Assembly (NCBI GenBank): GCA_015232555.1
Contig: JADFZJ010000007.1
Location: 1 to 64,000, forward strand
Direction: 5' to 3'
DNA length: 64,000 bases
Origin: Desulfamplus sp.
GTDB lineage: Bacteria > Desulfobacterota > Desulfobacteria > Desulfobacterales > Desulfobacteraceae
Below the pieces are notes generated by a model that saw nothing but the letters and a program-made list of their open reading frames with translations, made no database searches and was not told where the DNA came from. The translations under genes were made by a program, and so were the position numbers. Below, piece after piece: positions 47,777-56,601 of the stretch. Position 1 is the stretch's first letter. Every line of letters begins with the position of its first letter.

Positions 47777-49087
47777 ATGACTGAATTTGCAACGCTGCTT
47801 ATTGACGGAAAAGAGTACAAACTGCCTGTAATTGTGGGGAGTGAAGGGGAAAGAGCAATTGACATACGAAAACTTCGTCAGGAGACCAGCCTCATTACCT
47901 TTGACCCTGGATTTGGAAATACTGGCAGTTGCAAAAGTGCTATAACATTTATGGATGGAGAAAAAGGTATCCTACGGTACAGAGGAATCCCGATTGAACA
48001 GCTTGCCGAGAACTCTACATTTGTTGAGACAGCCTTTCTTCTTATAAACGGCTATCTGCCTGACAGGGCTGCTCTTACACGAACGAGTGTTATGCTCAAC
48101 GATTTTTCTCTTCTTCATGAAGATATGAAGTTCTTTTATCAAAATTTTCCGAGCAAAGCCCACCCTATGGGGATTCTTTCCGCTATGGTCAATGCTCTTA
48201 GAAGTTTTTATCCTGAACTTGTTGATTTAGAAGATGATGTAAACAGCACCTTTTTGCGTATCATATCAAAAGTTAGAACAATGGCTGCTATGGCGTATAA
48301 GATTTCAAGAGGGCACGCCACAGTATATCCAAGACCAGACTACTCTTATTGTGCCAATTTTCTGCACATGATGTTTGATAACCCTGTTATTCCCTATAGA
48401 ATGGATCAAGACCTTGTAGATGCTCTAAATGCCTTTTGGATACTCCATGCAGATCATGAGCAGAACTGTTCAACAGCGGCGGTAAGAGTTGTTGGCAGCG
48501 GAAAGGTCAATATATATGCAGCTCTTTCTGCTGGTATTTCTGCTCTTTGGGGACCTCTGCACGGAGGAGCAAATCAGGCAGTCATTCAAATGCTTGAAAC
48601 TATGGAAACAGAGAAACTTACACCTGCACAGGTGATTGAAAAAGCTAAGGATAAAAATGATCCGTTCAAGCTCATGGGATTTGGACATCGAGTTTATAAA
48701 ACTTACGATCCAAGGGCAAAAATTATGAAAAAGATGTGTGACAAGATTCTCAACAGACTTCAGATAAAAGACGATCTGCTTGACATTGCAATGGAGCTTG
48801 AAGAGGCTGCATTGAAAGATGCCTATTTTAAGGATAAAAATTTATATCCAAATGTCGATTTTTACAGTGGCATTGTATTGCGGGCTATGGGGATTCCTAC
48901 TAAAATGTTTACAGTGATGTTTGCAATTGGAAGGCTTCCTGGCTGGATTGCCCAGTGGAGAGAGGATGCTCTTGATCCCAACCAGAGAATAAGCAGACCA
49001 AGACAGATTTATACTGGTGAGACTGCAAGAGAATATATTCCAATGGAGGAGCGAGGAGTGAATTCAACACTGCTTTACAAAGTTTAG
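47777..49087 (+). CDS. gltA: Citrate synthase
   Basis: 436 residues, the large GltA type. Condenses oxaloacetate and acetyl-CoA to citrate. The catalytic triad is visible: His262 (GPLHGGANQAV), His304 (GFGHRVYKTYDPRAK) and Asp361 (NVDFYSGIVL), matching His264, His305 and Asp362 of E. coli. The N-terminal small domain (FATLLIDGKEYKLPV) of type II enzymes is present, suggesting a hexameric NADH-regulated form; the Re-type synthase of some anaerobes is not this family. AAGGAGAT lies about 9 bp before the ATG. It is 127 bp after the zinc-ribbon gene and alone, with no other TCA gene nearby. Confidence 0.97.
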   Translation: MTEFATLLIDGKEYKLPVIVGSEGERAIDIRKLRQETSLITFDPGFGNTGSCKSAITFMDGEKGILRYRGIPIEQLAENSTFVETAFLLINGYLPDRAALTRTSVMLNDFSLLHEDMKFFYQNFPSKAHPMGILSAMVNALRSFYPELVDLEDDVNSTFLRIISKVRTMAAMAYKISRGHATVYPRPDYSYCANFLHMMFDNPVIPYRMDQDLVDALNAFWILHADHEQNCSTAAVRVVGSGKVNIYAALSAGISALWGPLHGGANQAVIQMLETMETEKLTPAQVIEKAKDKNDPFKLMGFGHRVYKTYDPRAKIMKKMCDKILNRLQIKDDLLDIAMELEEAALKDAYFKDKNLYPNVDFYSGIVLRAMGIPTKMFTVMFAIGRLPGWIAQWREDALDPNQRISRPRQIYTGETAREYIPMEERGVNSTLLYKV

Positions 49088-49404
49088 CTTATACTAAATT
49101 ACATTTATCGTTGGCATTCTTCATATGTCCCCAAAATTAGTCGACACTTTACATTGTCATAATAACCTTCTGCAATTTCAAGATAAAAAGATTCATTGTC
49201 TTAACAGTAATGACTAAGTGAGTCTCTTTTGGCTTTTATACACTTTTTGTGCCTTTTTTAAAAAAACATCCCTCTCGATTTTTAAGGGGCATATCCTGAC
49301 CGTCACAACAGAAAACGAAAAAGTAGAGATGCACAGCCTTTTAGATACAAACGCACAGCTGTGCGTCTCTACTGAAAAAAGGATTATCCTTACGGAATGG
49401 ACAA
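49088..49404. other. Intergenic region between citrate synthase and ABC transporter genes
   Basis: No gene is seen. It holds family C palindrome copy 2 (49323-49372), 33 bp before the ABC gene, and at 49126-49146 a TGTCCCCAAAATTAGTCGAC string that resembles an insertion-sequence end without support. Confidence 0.5.
49323..49372. repeat. Dispersed palindromic repeat family C, copy 2
   Basis: GTAGAGATGCACAGC (49323-49337) against GCTGTGCGTCTCTAC (49358-49372), 14 of 15 pairs. An inner perfect palindrome CGCACAGCTGTGCG occupies 49352-49365. Confidence 0.85.
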
Positions 49405-50184
49405 ATGATTGAGATTAAAGATTTGACAAAACAGTATGGCAAACTTACGGCAGTGGATAACTTGACCCTTTCAATTCCTGCTGGTGAGATATTTGGCTTT
49501 ATAGGTCCAAATGGTGCAGGAAAAACCACAACAATCAGCATGATTGCAGGACTTCTTGCACCAACTTCGGGTTCAGTTGAAATCTGCGGGATTGATATGC
49601 TTAAAGAGCCTAAGCAGGCAAAACAGAATATTGGTTATATTCCTGATCGCCCCTACATATACGAAAAACTGACTGCAATCGAGTTTCTGCAATTTACAGC
49701 GGATCTCTTTTCTATGACAAATTCCATGACAAAAGAGGAGTTTAGACAGAGAGCAGAGTCACAGTTAAAAATATTTTCTCTTCTTGACTGGGCAGATGCG
49801 TTGATTGAATCGTTTTCACACGGCATGAAGCAGCGTCTGATAATGGCAGCAGCACTTATTCATGAACCAAAGGTGCTTGTGGTGGACGAACCAATGGTGG
49901 GGCTTGATCCATCAGCCATCAAAATGGTCAAGCAGATGCTTATCGAGCTTGCTGATTCAGGCACTACGATTTTTATGTCAACGCATACTCTTAAAATTGC
50001 CGAGGATGTCTGCGATCGTATTGGAGTTATCCATAAGGGCAGATTGATTGCAAAGGGGAGCGTGAAGGAACTCAAGCAGCAGGCAGTATTGAAGAGGCAG
50101 GCAAAAAACCAACAGCATGAAAACGGAGATAATGTTGATCTGGAGCAGCTATTCATGATGCTGACAGAATCCGAACAGATTTGA
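49405..50184 (+). CDS. ABC transporter ATP-binding protein
   Basis: 259 residues. Walker A GPNGAGKTT, Q-loop near DRPYIYEKLTAIE, signature SFSHGMKQRL (SHGMKQ instead of SGGQQ, common in ABC-2 exporters), Walker B VLVVDEPMVGLD, switch His in STHTL. It powers an ABC-2 type exporter whose membrane part is the next gene, 77 bp downstream. The substrate is unknown; ABC-2 systems move drugs, lipids or polysaccharides. Family C palindrome lies shortly upstream. Confidence 0.94.
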   Translation: MIEIKDLTKQYGKLTAVDNLTLSIPAGEIFGFIGPNGAGKTTTISMIAGLLAPTSGSVEICGIDMLKEPKQAKQNIGYIPDRPYIYEKLTAIEFLQFTADLFSMTNSMTKEEFRQRAESQLKIFSLLDWADALIESFSHGMKQRLIMAAALIHEPKVLVVDEPMVGLDPSAIKMVKQMLIELADSGTTIFMSTHTLKIAEDVCDRIGVIHKGRLIAKGSVKELKQQAVLKRQAKNQQHENGDNVDLEQLFMMLTESEQI

Positions 50185-50261
50185 TAATTTTTTCATCTGA
50201 AATCGAAAAGTCAAAATCTAACACCTAAAACCCTTAATCTTAAGAACAAGAAATTTATACA

Positions 50262-51962
50262 ATGCAGGATATAATTACACTTTTAACTCCCCGTTTTCGC
50301 TCCATTTATAATCAGGGACGTGCCTCGTCAGGCAGTGGAGGCATCTATAAATACATTCTAATCATCTCGCTCGGAGTGAGCTTCTGGGGGGGGGCTCTCT
50401 ATGTATCTCTTCGGGTTTTACGATATTTCAGCCAGATTGAGGAGATGGGCGATATTCTTGCATTCAAGCTCCTCTCAATGGTTATTATCACAATATTTTC
50501 TCTGCTGATATTTAGCAATATCTTAAATGCTCTCTCAAAGCTTTATCTTGCAAAAGACCTCAAACTTGTCCATTCCATGCCTGTTCATAGTTATAGGATT
50601 TTTCTTGCCCGATGGATTGAGACCACAATTGACAGTTCGTGGATGGTAATTCTCTATACTTTACCTGTATTTGTTGGCTATGGCTGGATATATTCTCCCG
50701 GAATCTCTTTTTATCTGATCACTATAATCTCGCTTTTGCTTCTTGCCATCGGTGCATCAGAAATCGGCTCAATTTTAGTAATGGCTGCTGTGGTGATTGT
50801 GCCTGCCAGCCGTATCCGCACACTGTTTGTATTTTTGGGGCTGTCGCTTTTTATACTGCTTTATATTTCATTCAGAATTTTAAGACCTGAACGCCTTGTT
50901 GATCCAGAGGTCTTTTCAGCTACGCTATTCTATTTTAAATCAATGAGCACGCCATCTTCACCATTTTTGCCAAGCACATGGTGTTATGACGCTGTTTTGG
51001 CAGCTCTTAAAAGCGAAATCTTGATTGCCTATTTTCATATAATCATAGCATTAAGTTTTGTTCTGTTTGTCGGATTCATAATTGTGTTTATAGCAGATAT
51101 GGTCTATTTCAACGGAGTTTCCAAGGCACAGACATCTGCTGCACGTCTCTTTGGATCAGCAAGATTTCGGATTCCATTTACAGGATGGTTGTCATCTCCT
51201 GTTCGGGCACTTGTAGAAAAGGAGATTAAAACCTTTTTTAGAGATCAGACGCAGTGGTCACAGCTTTTTTTAATAGGAGCCTTAATCTGTATTTATATCT
51301 ATAATTTCAAGGTACTGCCATTGGAGAGATCGCCGATTCAGACCATATATCTTCAGAACATGCTTGCATTTCTTAATATGGGGCTTGCCTTTTTTGTTCT
51401 TATTGCAATAACAGGCAGATTTGCTTTTCCAGCGATCAGCATGGAAGGAGAGGCAATATGGATTATCCGCTCCTGCCCTATAAATCTAAATTCCTTTATG
51501 TGGATAAAATATTTTATCTATCTGTTTCCTTTGATGATTCTTACTTTAATACTTATTATCGGCACAAATATTTTACTTAAAGTTGTTCCGTTTATGATGG
51601 TATTATCTTGTATCAACACAATTTTTATTGTTCCGGGAGTTTTATCTCTTGGTATTGGACTTGGTGCTGCCTTTCCCTCTTTTAAGTCTGAAAATCCTGC
51701 ACAGAGTGTTACAAGCTACGGTGGACTTCTTTTTATGATTTTAAGTGCTCTATTTATTGGTGTAGTGATCATACTTCAAGCAGGTCCTGTCTATATGATT
51801 CTCTCATCTCAGTTTAAATCAAAGCCGTTAGCTCTTTTTGACATTGCGTGGATTGGTATCTCGTTTGTAGGTGCTCTGCTTATCTGCATTCTTACAACAA
51901 TTCTACCTGTAAAATTTGGAGAAAAACGTCTCAAAAAAATTTTGTTTGATATTCACTCTTAA
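50262..51962 (+). CDS. ABC exporter membrane subunit (ABC-2-like)
   Basis: 566 residues with about 12 predicted membrane segments (for example VSFWGGALYVSLRV, FYLITIISLLLLAIGASEIG, YFIYLFPLMILTLILIIGT). The middle soluble stretch contains LSSPVRALVEKEIKTFFRDQTQWSQL, the pattern just before the second membrane half of large ABC-2 permeases (ALVEKExKxFxRDxxQW). It pairs with the ATPase gene upstream. A hairpin with a one-base bulge (GGTC-T-ATACTT / AAGTATGACC, about 51989-52013) follows the gene but lacks a T-run. Confidence 0.9.
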   Translation: MQDIITLLTPRFRSIYNQGRASSGSGGIYKYILIISLGVSFWGGALYVSLRVLRYFSQIEEMGDILAFKLLSMVIITIFSLLIFSNILNALSKLYLAKDLKLVHSMPVHSYRIFLARWIETTIDSSWMVILYTLPVFVGYGWIYSPGISFYLITIISLLLLAIGASEIGSILVMAAVVIVPASRIRTLFVFLGLSLFILLYISFRILRPERLVDPEVFSATLFYFKSMSTPSSPFLPSTWCYDAVLAALKSEILIAYFHIIIALSFVLFVGFIIVFIADMVYFNGVSKAQTSAARLFGSARFRIPFTGWLSSPVRALVEKEIKTFFRDQTQWSQLFLIGALICIYIYNFKVLPLERSPIQTIYLQNMLAFLNMGLAFFVLIAITGRFAFPAISMEGEAIWIIRSCPINLNSFMWIKYFIYLFPLMILTLILIIGTNILLKVVPFMMVLSCINTIFIVPGVLSLGIGLGAAFPSFKSENPAQSVTSYGGLLFMILSALFIGVVIILQAGPVYMILSSQFKSKPLALFDIAWIGISFVGALLICILTTILPVKFGEKRLKKILFDIHS

Positions 51963-52055
51963 ATACTGCTAAATAGGTTATTCATGGTCTATACTTAAAA
52001 AGTATGACCGTCATATGTCATATAAACATCAATCAATCGAAAAGGAGAACGACAA

Positions 52056-52529
52056 GTGCAAAAAATCATTAGTAGAATTTTTGGGATTATGGCTCTGTTT
52101 ATCTGCTTGTGTTTTGCTGTAAACGCTTTTGCAGGTGACAAAGCCACAAAAGAGGAGTGCGTCGCTAAATGCAAAGAGGCGGCAGCATTAGTTAAAGAGA
52201 TAGGCTTTGATGCAACTATGGCAAAAATAAATGATCCTAAGGGTCCGTTTGTATGGAAAGATTCCTATGTTTTCTGCATAGACACAGAATCTGGTATTAT
52301 TTTGGCACATCTAAATCCTAAAATGCTTGGAAGACCGATGAAAGGGTTGAAAGATGTGAATGGAAAACTCTTTTTTGTTGAATTCATCAATGTTGCCAAA
52401 GAAAAAGGCGAAGGCTGGGTTGACTACATGTGGCCCAAACCAGGAGAAAAAGAGCCGAGTAAAAAATCAAGTTATGTTCTAAAAGTTGATGGGCATAATA
52501 TTTTGATGGGTGCTGGTATAAACGAATAA
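52056..52529 (+). CDS. Secreted single-Cache-domain protein
   Basis: 157 residues from a GTG start (AAGGAG 8 bp upstream). Signal peptide about 1-25 (IFGIMALFICLCFAVNAFAG), then one Cache domain: YVFCIDTESGIILAHLNPKMLGR, FFVEFINVAKEKGEGWVDYMWPKPGEKE, KKSSYVLKVDGHNILMGAGI. Such domains bind small organic acids or amines, usually as receptor inputs; stand-alone periplasmic versions may act as ligand-presenting proteins. The same domain occurs in the kinase at 10252 and the next gene downstream is a chemoreceptor, so a role in feeding ligand to it is a reasonable guess. Confidence 0.9.
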   Translation: MQKIISRIFGIMALFICLCFAVNAFAGDKATKEECVAKCKEAAALVKEIGFDATMAKINDPKGPFVWKDSYVFCIDTESGIILAHLNPKMLGRPMKGLKDVNGKLFFVEFINVAKEKGEGWVDYMWPKPGEKEPSKKSSYVLKVDGHNILMGAGINE

Positions 52530-52602
52530 TACGTAACTTTTAGATTTAAATCATAATTCTCTTAACCACATTCTTTTTTCATCACAGCGTTGTAATATAT
52601 TT

Positions 52603-52655
52603 CATGTATGCCATAAAAACTTAAATATTATGGCATACATGATTTTTATATTTTT
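52603..52655 (+). terminator. Terminator after the Cache-protein gene
   Basis: CATGTATGCCATAA (52603-52616) pairs perfectly with TTATGGCATACATG (52628-52641) around an 11-nt loop, then ATTTTTATATTTTTT. It separates the Cache gene from the chemoreceptor gene. Confidence 0.9.
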
Positions 52656-52722
52656 TATCTGCATATCGTATTCTTTATAGTGCACTTTCCTTTTTAACAA
52701 TTTTAGACGATTGAGGTTTCTA

Positions 52723-54732
52723 ATGATTTCAAATAAAAGTATAAAATTTAGGATTATTCTTCTCTCCTTCTTGGGAATGTTAGGAATGTGTGTAATTACA
52801 GGAGCAAATAAATATTTAGATTCTATAAAAAATATCGAGATTGAGATTGCCCGTCAAAGTGATGATATAGCAAAAAGTGTTCTGCACAACAGTCAGATTG
52901 AGGAAAAGTTTCGTAATTCACCAGATCAGGCACTTTTGAATAACCACGATACAAATAATAAAAAGATAGAGAGTTTAGTTGGAGAAATTGAAGCACTATC
53001 TTACGATGATGATATTACATCTCTTGCAAAAAAGATTGTTCAGGTTCAGCAGAAACATAGCAAAAATTTTAGAACAGTCGGCTCAAATACTTTTGAAATC
53101 AATAGTGCAAAAGATGAAATTATAAAAAATATCCAGTCTATAAATACAATTCTTACACAAATGGTTCAAGATATTGACAAAGAGGAGGCAATGCTTGTTC
53201 CTACTGGAGATGTTCTTGATGCTTCAAAAGCAAATCTTCGAGTAGAGTTTAAGGATTTTACAACTTACTGGTATTCAAAACTTATTATAATCCAAAATCT
53301 CTTTTTAAACAGTAATGGTGAAGATTACCAGACAAAAACAAAATATATAGACGATAAAATAAAACTTAAAGACAGCAATATAATCGAGATAATTAAATCT
53401 ATAAATTCTGAAGAGTCTGAAAAAATAAAACCTATTTGGGCAGAAGTAGACAAACTATTACCTATAATTAAAGAGATTGAAGCGAAATTATATTCTCTCT
53501 GGCAGAACAATAACGCTTTAGCCAAAGAGCTTGAGCAAACATCAGCAGAAATGCAGTCTTCAACCTCAACGATTGCAAGTATGGTTCAAAATAAGATGGC
53601 AGAGCAGAGTCGTAAAGGTGATATATTTAGTATTACAGTATCGGCAGCAGGGATCGCAGTTTTATTTCTTTTTAGTTTGATTATAACAAGAGCCATTATA
53701 CGCCCTCTTAACAATGCAGTTTCAATGCTCAAAGATATTGCTGAAGGTGAAGGCGATCTTACGAAACGGCTAAATGTTGCCTCAAAGGACGAAATTGGTG
53801 AGATGGCATCATGGTTCAACACTTTTATAGCAAAAATTCAAACCATAATATCTGATGTTGCAGGTAATGCAAAGGCTCTCAATCAATCGTCAGTCAGCCT
53901 TGCAAAGGTGTCTGACGAGATGGCAAAAGGCACAGAACAGACAAGCATTAAGGCAGAATCTGCAGCTTCTGCTGGTGAAGAGATGCACTCAAATATGAGT
54001 TCTATTGCTGCTGCCATGGAGGAGGCATCTGTAAATATAAATATGGTAGCATCATCTTCAGAGCAGATGTCTATGAGTATAAGCGAAGTGGCAAAAAGTA
54101 CTGAAAATGCAAGAACAACGACAGGCAGTGCGGTATCGATTGCAAAAAGTGCATCTGAACAGGTAAACAAACTTGGTATAGCTGCAAAAGAGATTGGCAA
54201 GGTGGTTGAGTCCATTACTGATATTTCTAATCAGGTTAATCTTCTTGCACTAAATGCCACAATTGAGGCTGCAAGAGCAGGGGAGGCTGGAAAAGGGTTT
54301 GCAGTAGTTGCAAATGAAATTAAGGAGCTTGCTAAACAGACATCTGATGCCGCAGGAGAGATAAAATCAAGAGTAGAAGGGATTCAAAGTTCAACAGAAT
54401 CTACAGTCAGCCAGATTCTAAGTATTTCCAAGATTGTTACAGATATTAATGATACAGTATCTTCAATAGCAGCAGCGGTGGAAGAACAGTCTGTTACGAC
54501 AAAAGAGATTACTGCAAATATTACTCAAGCATCAACAGGTATCAGCGAAATCAATGACAATGTTTCTCAAAGCAACCTACTTTCTGGCACAATTGCAAAA
54601 GATATATCTGATGTTACCTATGCAGCAGATATGATGTCAAAAAGCAGTGTAAAAGTCAGCAGTAGTGCAGACGAGCTTTCAGAGCTTGCAGGCAGGTTGG
54701 CTTCGATGGTTGGAAAGTTCAAGATTGTTTAA
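52723..54732 (+). CDS. Methyl-accepting chemotaxis protein
   Basis: 669 residues from ATG 52723, which has GAGG 6 bp upstream; a TTG at 52711 in frame would put the ribosome site inside the gene. TM about 7-27, helical periplasmic domain about 30-290 rich in charged and Asn residues, TM about 298-320, HAMP about 320-375, signalling domain with the tip [35 protein letters not shown] (in parts: [19 protein letters not shown]). It relays ligand sensing to CheA. No che genes are in the window. The C-terminus lacks the NWETF-type CheR tether. It ends before two inverted family A repeats. Confidence 0.96.
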   Translation: MISNKSIKFRIILLSFLGMLGMCVITGANKYLDSIKNIEIEIARQSDDIAKSVLHNSQIEEKFRNSPDQALLNNHDTNNKKIESLVGEIEALSYDDDITSLAKKIVQVQQKHSKNFRTVGSNTFEINSAKDEIIKNIQSINTILTQMVQDIDKEEAMLVPTGDVLDASKANLRVEFKDFTTYWYSKLIIIQNLFLNSNGEDYQTKTKYIDDKIKLKDSNIIEIIKSINSEESEKIKPIWAEVDKLLPIIKEIEAKLYSLWQNNNALAKELEQTSAEMQSSTSTIASMVQNKMAEQSRKGDIFSITVSAAGIAVLFLFSLIITRAIIRPLNNAVSMLKDIAEGEGDLTKRLNVASKDEIGEMASWFNTFIAKIQTIISDVAGNAKALNQSSVSLAKVSDEMAKGTEQTSIKAESAASAGEEMHSNMSSIAAAMEEASVNINMVASSSEQMSMSISEVAKSTENARTTTGSAVSIAKSASEQVNKLGIAAKEIGKVVESITDISNQVNLLALNATIEAARAGEAGKGFAVVANEIKELAKQTSDAAGEIKSRVEGIQSSTESTVSQILSISKIVTDINDTVSSIAAAVEEQSVTTKEITANITQASTGISEINDNVSQSNLLSGTIAKDISDVTYAADMMSKSSVKVSSSADELSELAGRLASMVGKFKIV

Positions 54733-54742
54733 TTTTATATTT

Positions 54743-54790
54743 TTATTCGGAAATTTAAATCTGACAATAATTGCAGAGAATCTGCTTATC
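54743..54790 (-). repeat. Dispersed repeat family A, copy 7 (reverse)
   Basis: Minus-strand ATAAGCAGATTCTCTGCAAT then TATTGTCAGATTTAAATTT. Its hairpin is GCAGA-TTC-TCTGC: both stem positions changed relative to copy 4 (GCAGC-TTC-GCTGC), keeping the pair. Confidence 0.75.
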
Positions 54791-54797
54791 TTAATGA

Positions 54798-54848
54798 TTA
54801 TTCAGAAATTTCAATCCAACAATAATTGCAGCAGAGCCGATTATGTTC
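54798..54848 (-). repeat. Dispersed repeat family A, copy 6 (reverse)
   Basis: Minus-strand GAACATAATCGGCTCTGCTG then CAATTATTGTTGGATTGAAA then TTTCTGAATAA. It is directly next to copy 7 in the same orientation, upstream of the PilZ gene. Confidence 0.85.
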
Positions 54849-54889
54849 TTTAAGAAGATAAATGCAATATTTAAACAGGCGGTGTAAAA

Positions 54890-55357
54890 ATGGTAAAAGG
54901 ATATGTTGATGAACAAAATAAGACGGTTTTTATCTGCCCTAACTGCGGATTTGAAAAACAGTTTGATGCATCTCCTTTTAAGACCAAAAAGAAAACCATT
55001 ACTATTAAATGCAGGTGTGGCAATGCTACTGAAATGGAGATTGAGTTTAGAAAACATTTCAGGAAAAAAGTGGAGCTTTTTGGAATCTGTCTTTTAAAGA
55101 AAAATAACAAAAAATGTGAAATCATTGTAAGAGACCTCTCTATGCAGGGCATAAGATTTGAGTTTCTCCATATTTGCAGCAAATATATGGCATCTATTGA
55201 TATAGATGATGTAGTTGAGATTGAATTTAAATTAGACACAAAACAAGAAGAGCTGATAACAAAAAGATGTATAGTTCGTGCAAAAACAGAGAAATTTATT
55301 GGAGCAAAATTTCAGGATGACAATTTTTCAAAAAGGTTAGGATTTTATCTTGGGTGA
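54890..55357 (+). CDS. PilZ-domain protein with N-terminal zinc-finger-like motif
   Basis: 155 residues. Residues 1-50 carry CPNCG and CRCG pairs (VFICPNCGFEKQF ... IKCRCGNATEME), a likely zinc-binding element. The PilZ domain follows: FRKHFRKKVEL supplies the RxxxR c-di-GMP motif and DLSMQGIRFE the (D/N)xSxxG motif, so binding of cyclic di-GMP is expected. It is a single-domain effector of motility or surface behaviour. It is preceded by the chemoreceptor and two repeats. No diguanylate cyclase with an intact GGDEF was seen in the window. Confidence 0.88.
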   Translation: MVKGYVDEQNKTVFICPNCGFEKQFDASPFKTKKKTITIKCRCGNATEMEIEFRKHFRKKVELFGICLLKKNNKKCEIIVRDLSMQGIRFEFLHICSKYMASIDIDDVVEIEFKLDTKQEELITKRCIVRAKTEKFIGAKFQDDNFSKRLGFYLG

Positions 55358-55474
55358 TATTATTTTGCCTCGTTCATTTTATTATGGTGAGGGAGCAATG
55401 GGAGTGGGTGGGGTATATTAATGCGTAACATGACCAAATAATTGAAATGTTGATTTAACAGGAGAAGATAAAAA

Positions 55475-56275
55475 ATGAACAAAGATTTTTATTGCAAATC
55501 TATTACTCTGTTTATTACTGCGATTGCCTTAGTAATGCTGTTTGTCTCGTCTGGATTCTCTGGTCAGTTGACTATTTATACAGAAGATTCGCCAAAAGCC
55601 CATTTTAAAGATAAAGATGGAAAAATCACAGGATATGTTTATGAATTTGTTTTAGCTATGCAGAAAAAGATGGGCGATAAAACTCCTATTCAAATGGTTT
55701 CATGGGATCAAGGGTATAATCTTGCATCAACAAAACCAAATGTTGTCCTTTTTTCAACCACTTTTACAGAAGAGAGACGTACTCTATTTAAATGGGTAGG
55801 TCCTGTTGCAGAATCTGTCTGGGTTCTTTACGCTAAAGCTGGATCAGGCATTAAACTGAAATCTCTTGAAGCTGCAAAGCGTTTGAAAAAAATTGGTACA
55901 TACAAAGATGATGTTCGTGAGCAATTTTTGAAAGAAAAGGGCTTTACAAACTTAGAGAGTGTAACCGACGATTCTCTTAATCTTAAAAAACTTATGGATA
56001 ACAGCATTGATCTATGGGTCTCCAGCCGTGACAGGGTACCCTTTGTTGCCAATGAAATGGGAATTCCTATGGAGAGTATTGAGCCTGTTTTAAAAATGGT
56101 CGAAAAGGGGTTGTTTATCGTATTTAACGCAGAGACTCCTGATGATATTGTTGATAAATGGGCAGTAGCCTATGACCAGCTTAAATCTGGTGGTACAATG
56201 GAGGCTATTTATAAAAAATGGAATGTGACTGTTCCAACTTATCAAATTCCTGTTATTCAGGTAATTGAAGATTAG
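55475..56275 (+). CDS. Periplasmic solute-binding protein, family 3
   Basis: 266 residues. Signal peptide about 1-30 (ITLFITAIALVMLFVSSGFSG), then the SBP_bac_3 fold: LTIYTEDSPKAHFKDKDGKITGYVYEFVLAMQ in parts (LTIYTEDSPKAHF, GYVYEFV), FKWVGPVAESVWVLYA, RLKKIGTYKDDV, SRDRVPFVANEMGI. This branch of transporterless binding proteins is common in deltaproteobacteria and may sense polar amino acids or related compounds. No ABC permease or ATPase gene is adjacent, so a role as a receptor partner is possible. AGGAG lies 8-12 bp before the ATG. Confidence 0.92.
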   Translation: MNKDFYCKSITLFITAIALVMLFVSSGFSGQLTIYTEDSPKAHFKDKDGKITGYVYEFVLAMQKKMGDKTPIQMVSWDQGYNLASTKPNVVLFSTTFTEERRTLFKWVGPVAESVWVLYAKAGSGIKLKSLEAAKRLKKIGTYKDDVREQFLKEKGFTNLESVTDDSLNLKKLMDNSIDLWVSSRDRVPFVANEMGIPMESIEPVLKMVEKGLFIVFNAETPDDIVDKWAVAYDQLKSGGTMEAIYKKWNVTVPTYQIPVIQVIED

Positions 56276-56344
56276 TTGTTTTGTATAATAAACATGCAAT
56301 AACTTACACAACGAAAAATGAAAGTTAGTTAAGAGACTTTCATA

Positions 56345-56372
56345 TAGAGTCTGAATATTTAAACAGGCTCTA
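56345..56372. repeat. Palindromic repeat family B, copy 4 (reverse)
   Basis: TAGAGTCTG - AATATTTAAA - CAGGCTCTA; one mismatch between arms. Confidence 0.8.
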
Positions 56373-56406
56373 CAGGTTTATAGGACAACAAGACAGTTAA
56401 TTGATT

Positions 56407-56429
56407 AAGAGCCTGTTTAAATATTATTT
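56407..56429. repeat. Palindromic repeat family B, copy 5 (half)
   Basis: AAGAGCCTGTTTAAATATTA followed by TTT; the right arm is missing. Confidence 0.7.
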
Positions 56430-56507
56430 CTGACAGACCTTTCCTCTGGGGTTTTCAGAAAAAAAACATTTTTAAAATTGACTATAATTTAAAATAGTTG
56501 CATTTTC

Positions 56508-56533
56508 AGAGCCTGTTTAAATATTCAGGCTCT
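56508..56533. repeat. Palindromic repeat family B, copy 6
   Basis: AGAGCCTG (56508-56515) - TTTAAATATT - CAGGCTCT (56526-56533); perfect arms. Confidence 0.85.
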
Positions 56534-56601
56534 AAATTATCTCCCTGATATCATCACTATCAAAGCTCAATAAAAATGTAATTATAAAGGAGCAAGATAA
56601 A

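Larger units (their letters stand above)
56276..56601. other. Repeat-rich intergenic region before the RecC-like gene
   Basis: Three family B elements (56345-56372, 56407-56429, 56508-56533) in 190 bp, in both orientations. AAGGAGC (about 56588-56594) serves the GTG at 56602. No gene is seen and no recC N-terminal sequence is recognizable. Confidence 0.7.

Noticed and set aside
49126..49146. Insertion-sequence end-like string TGTCCCCAAAATTAGTCGAC
   Set aside because: No inverted partner and no transposase sequence found nearby.
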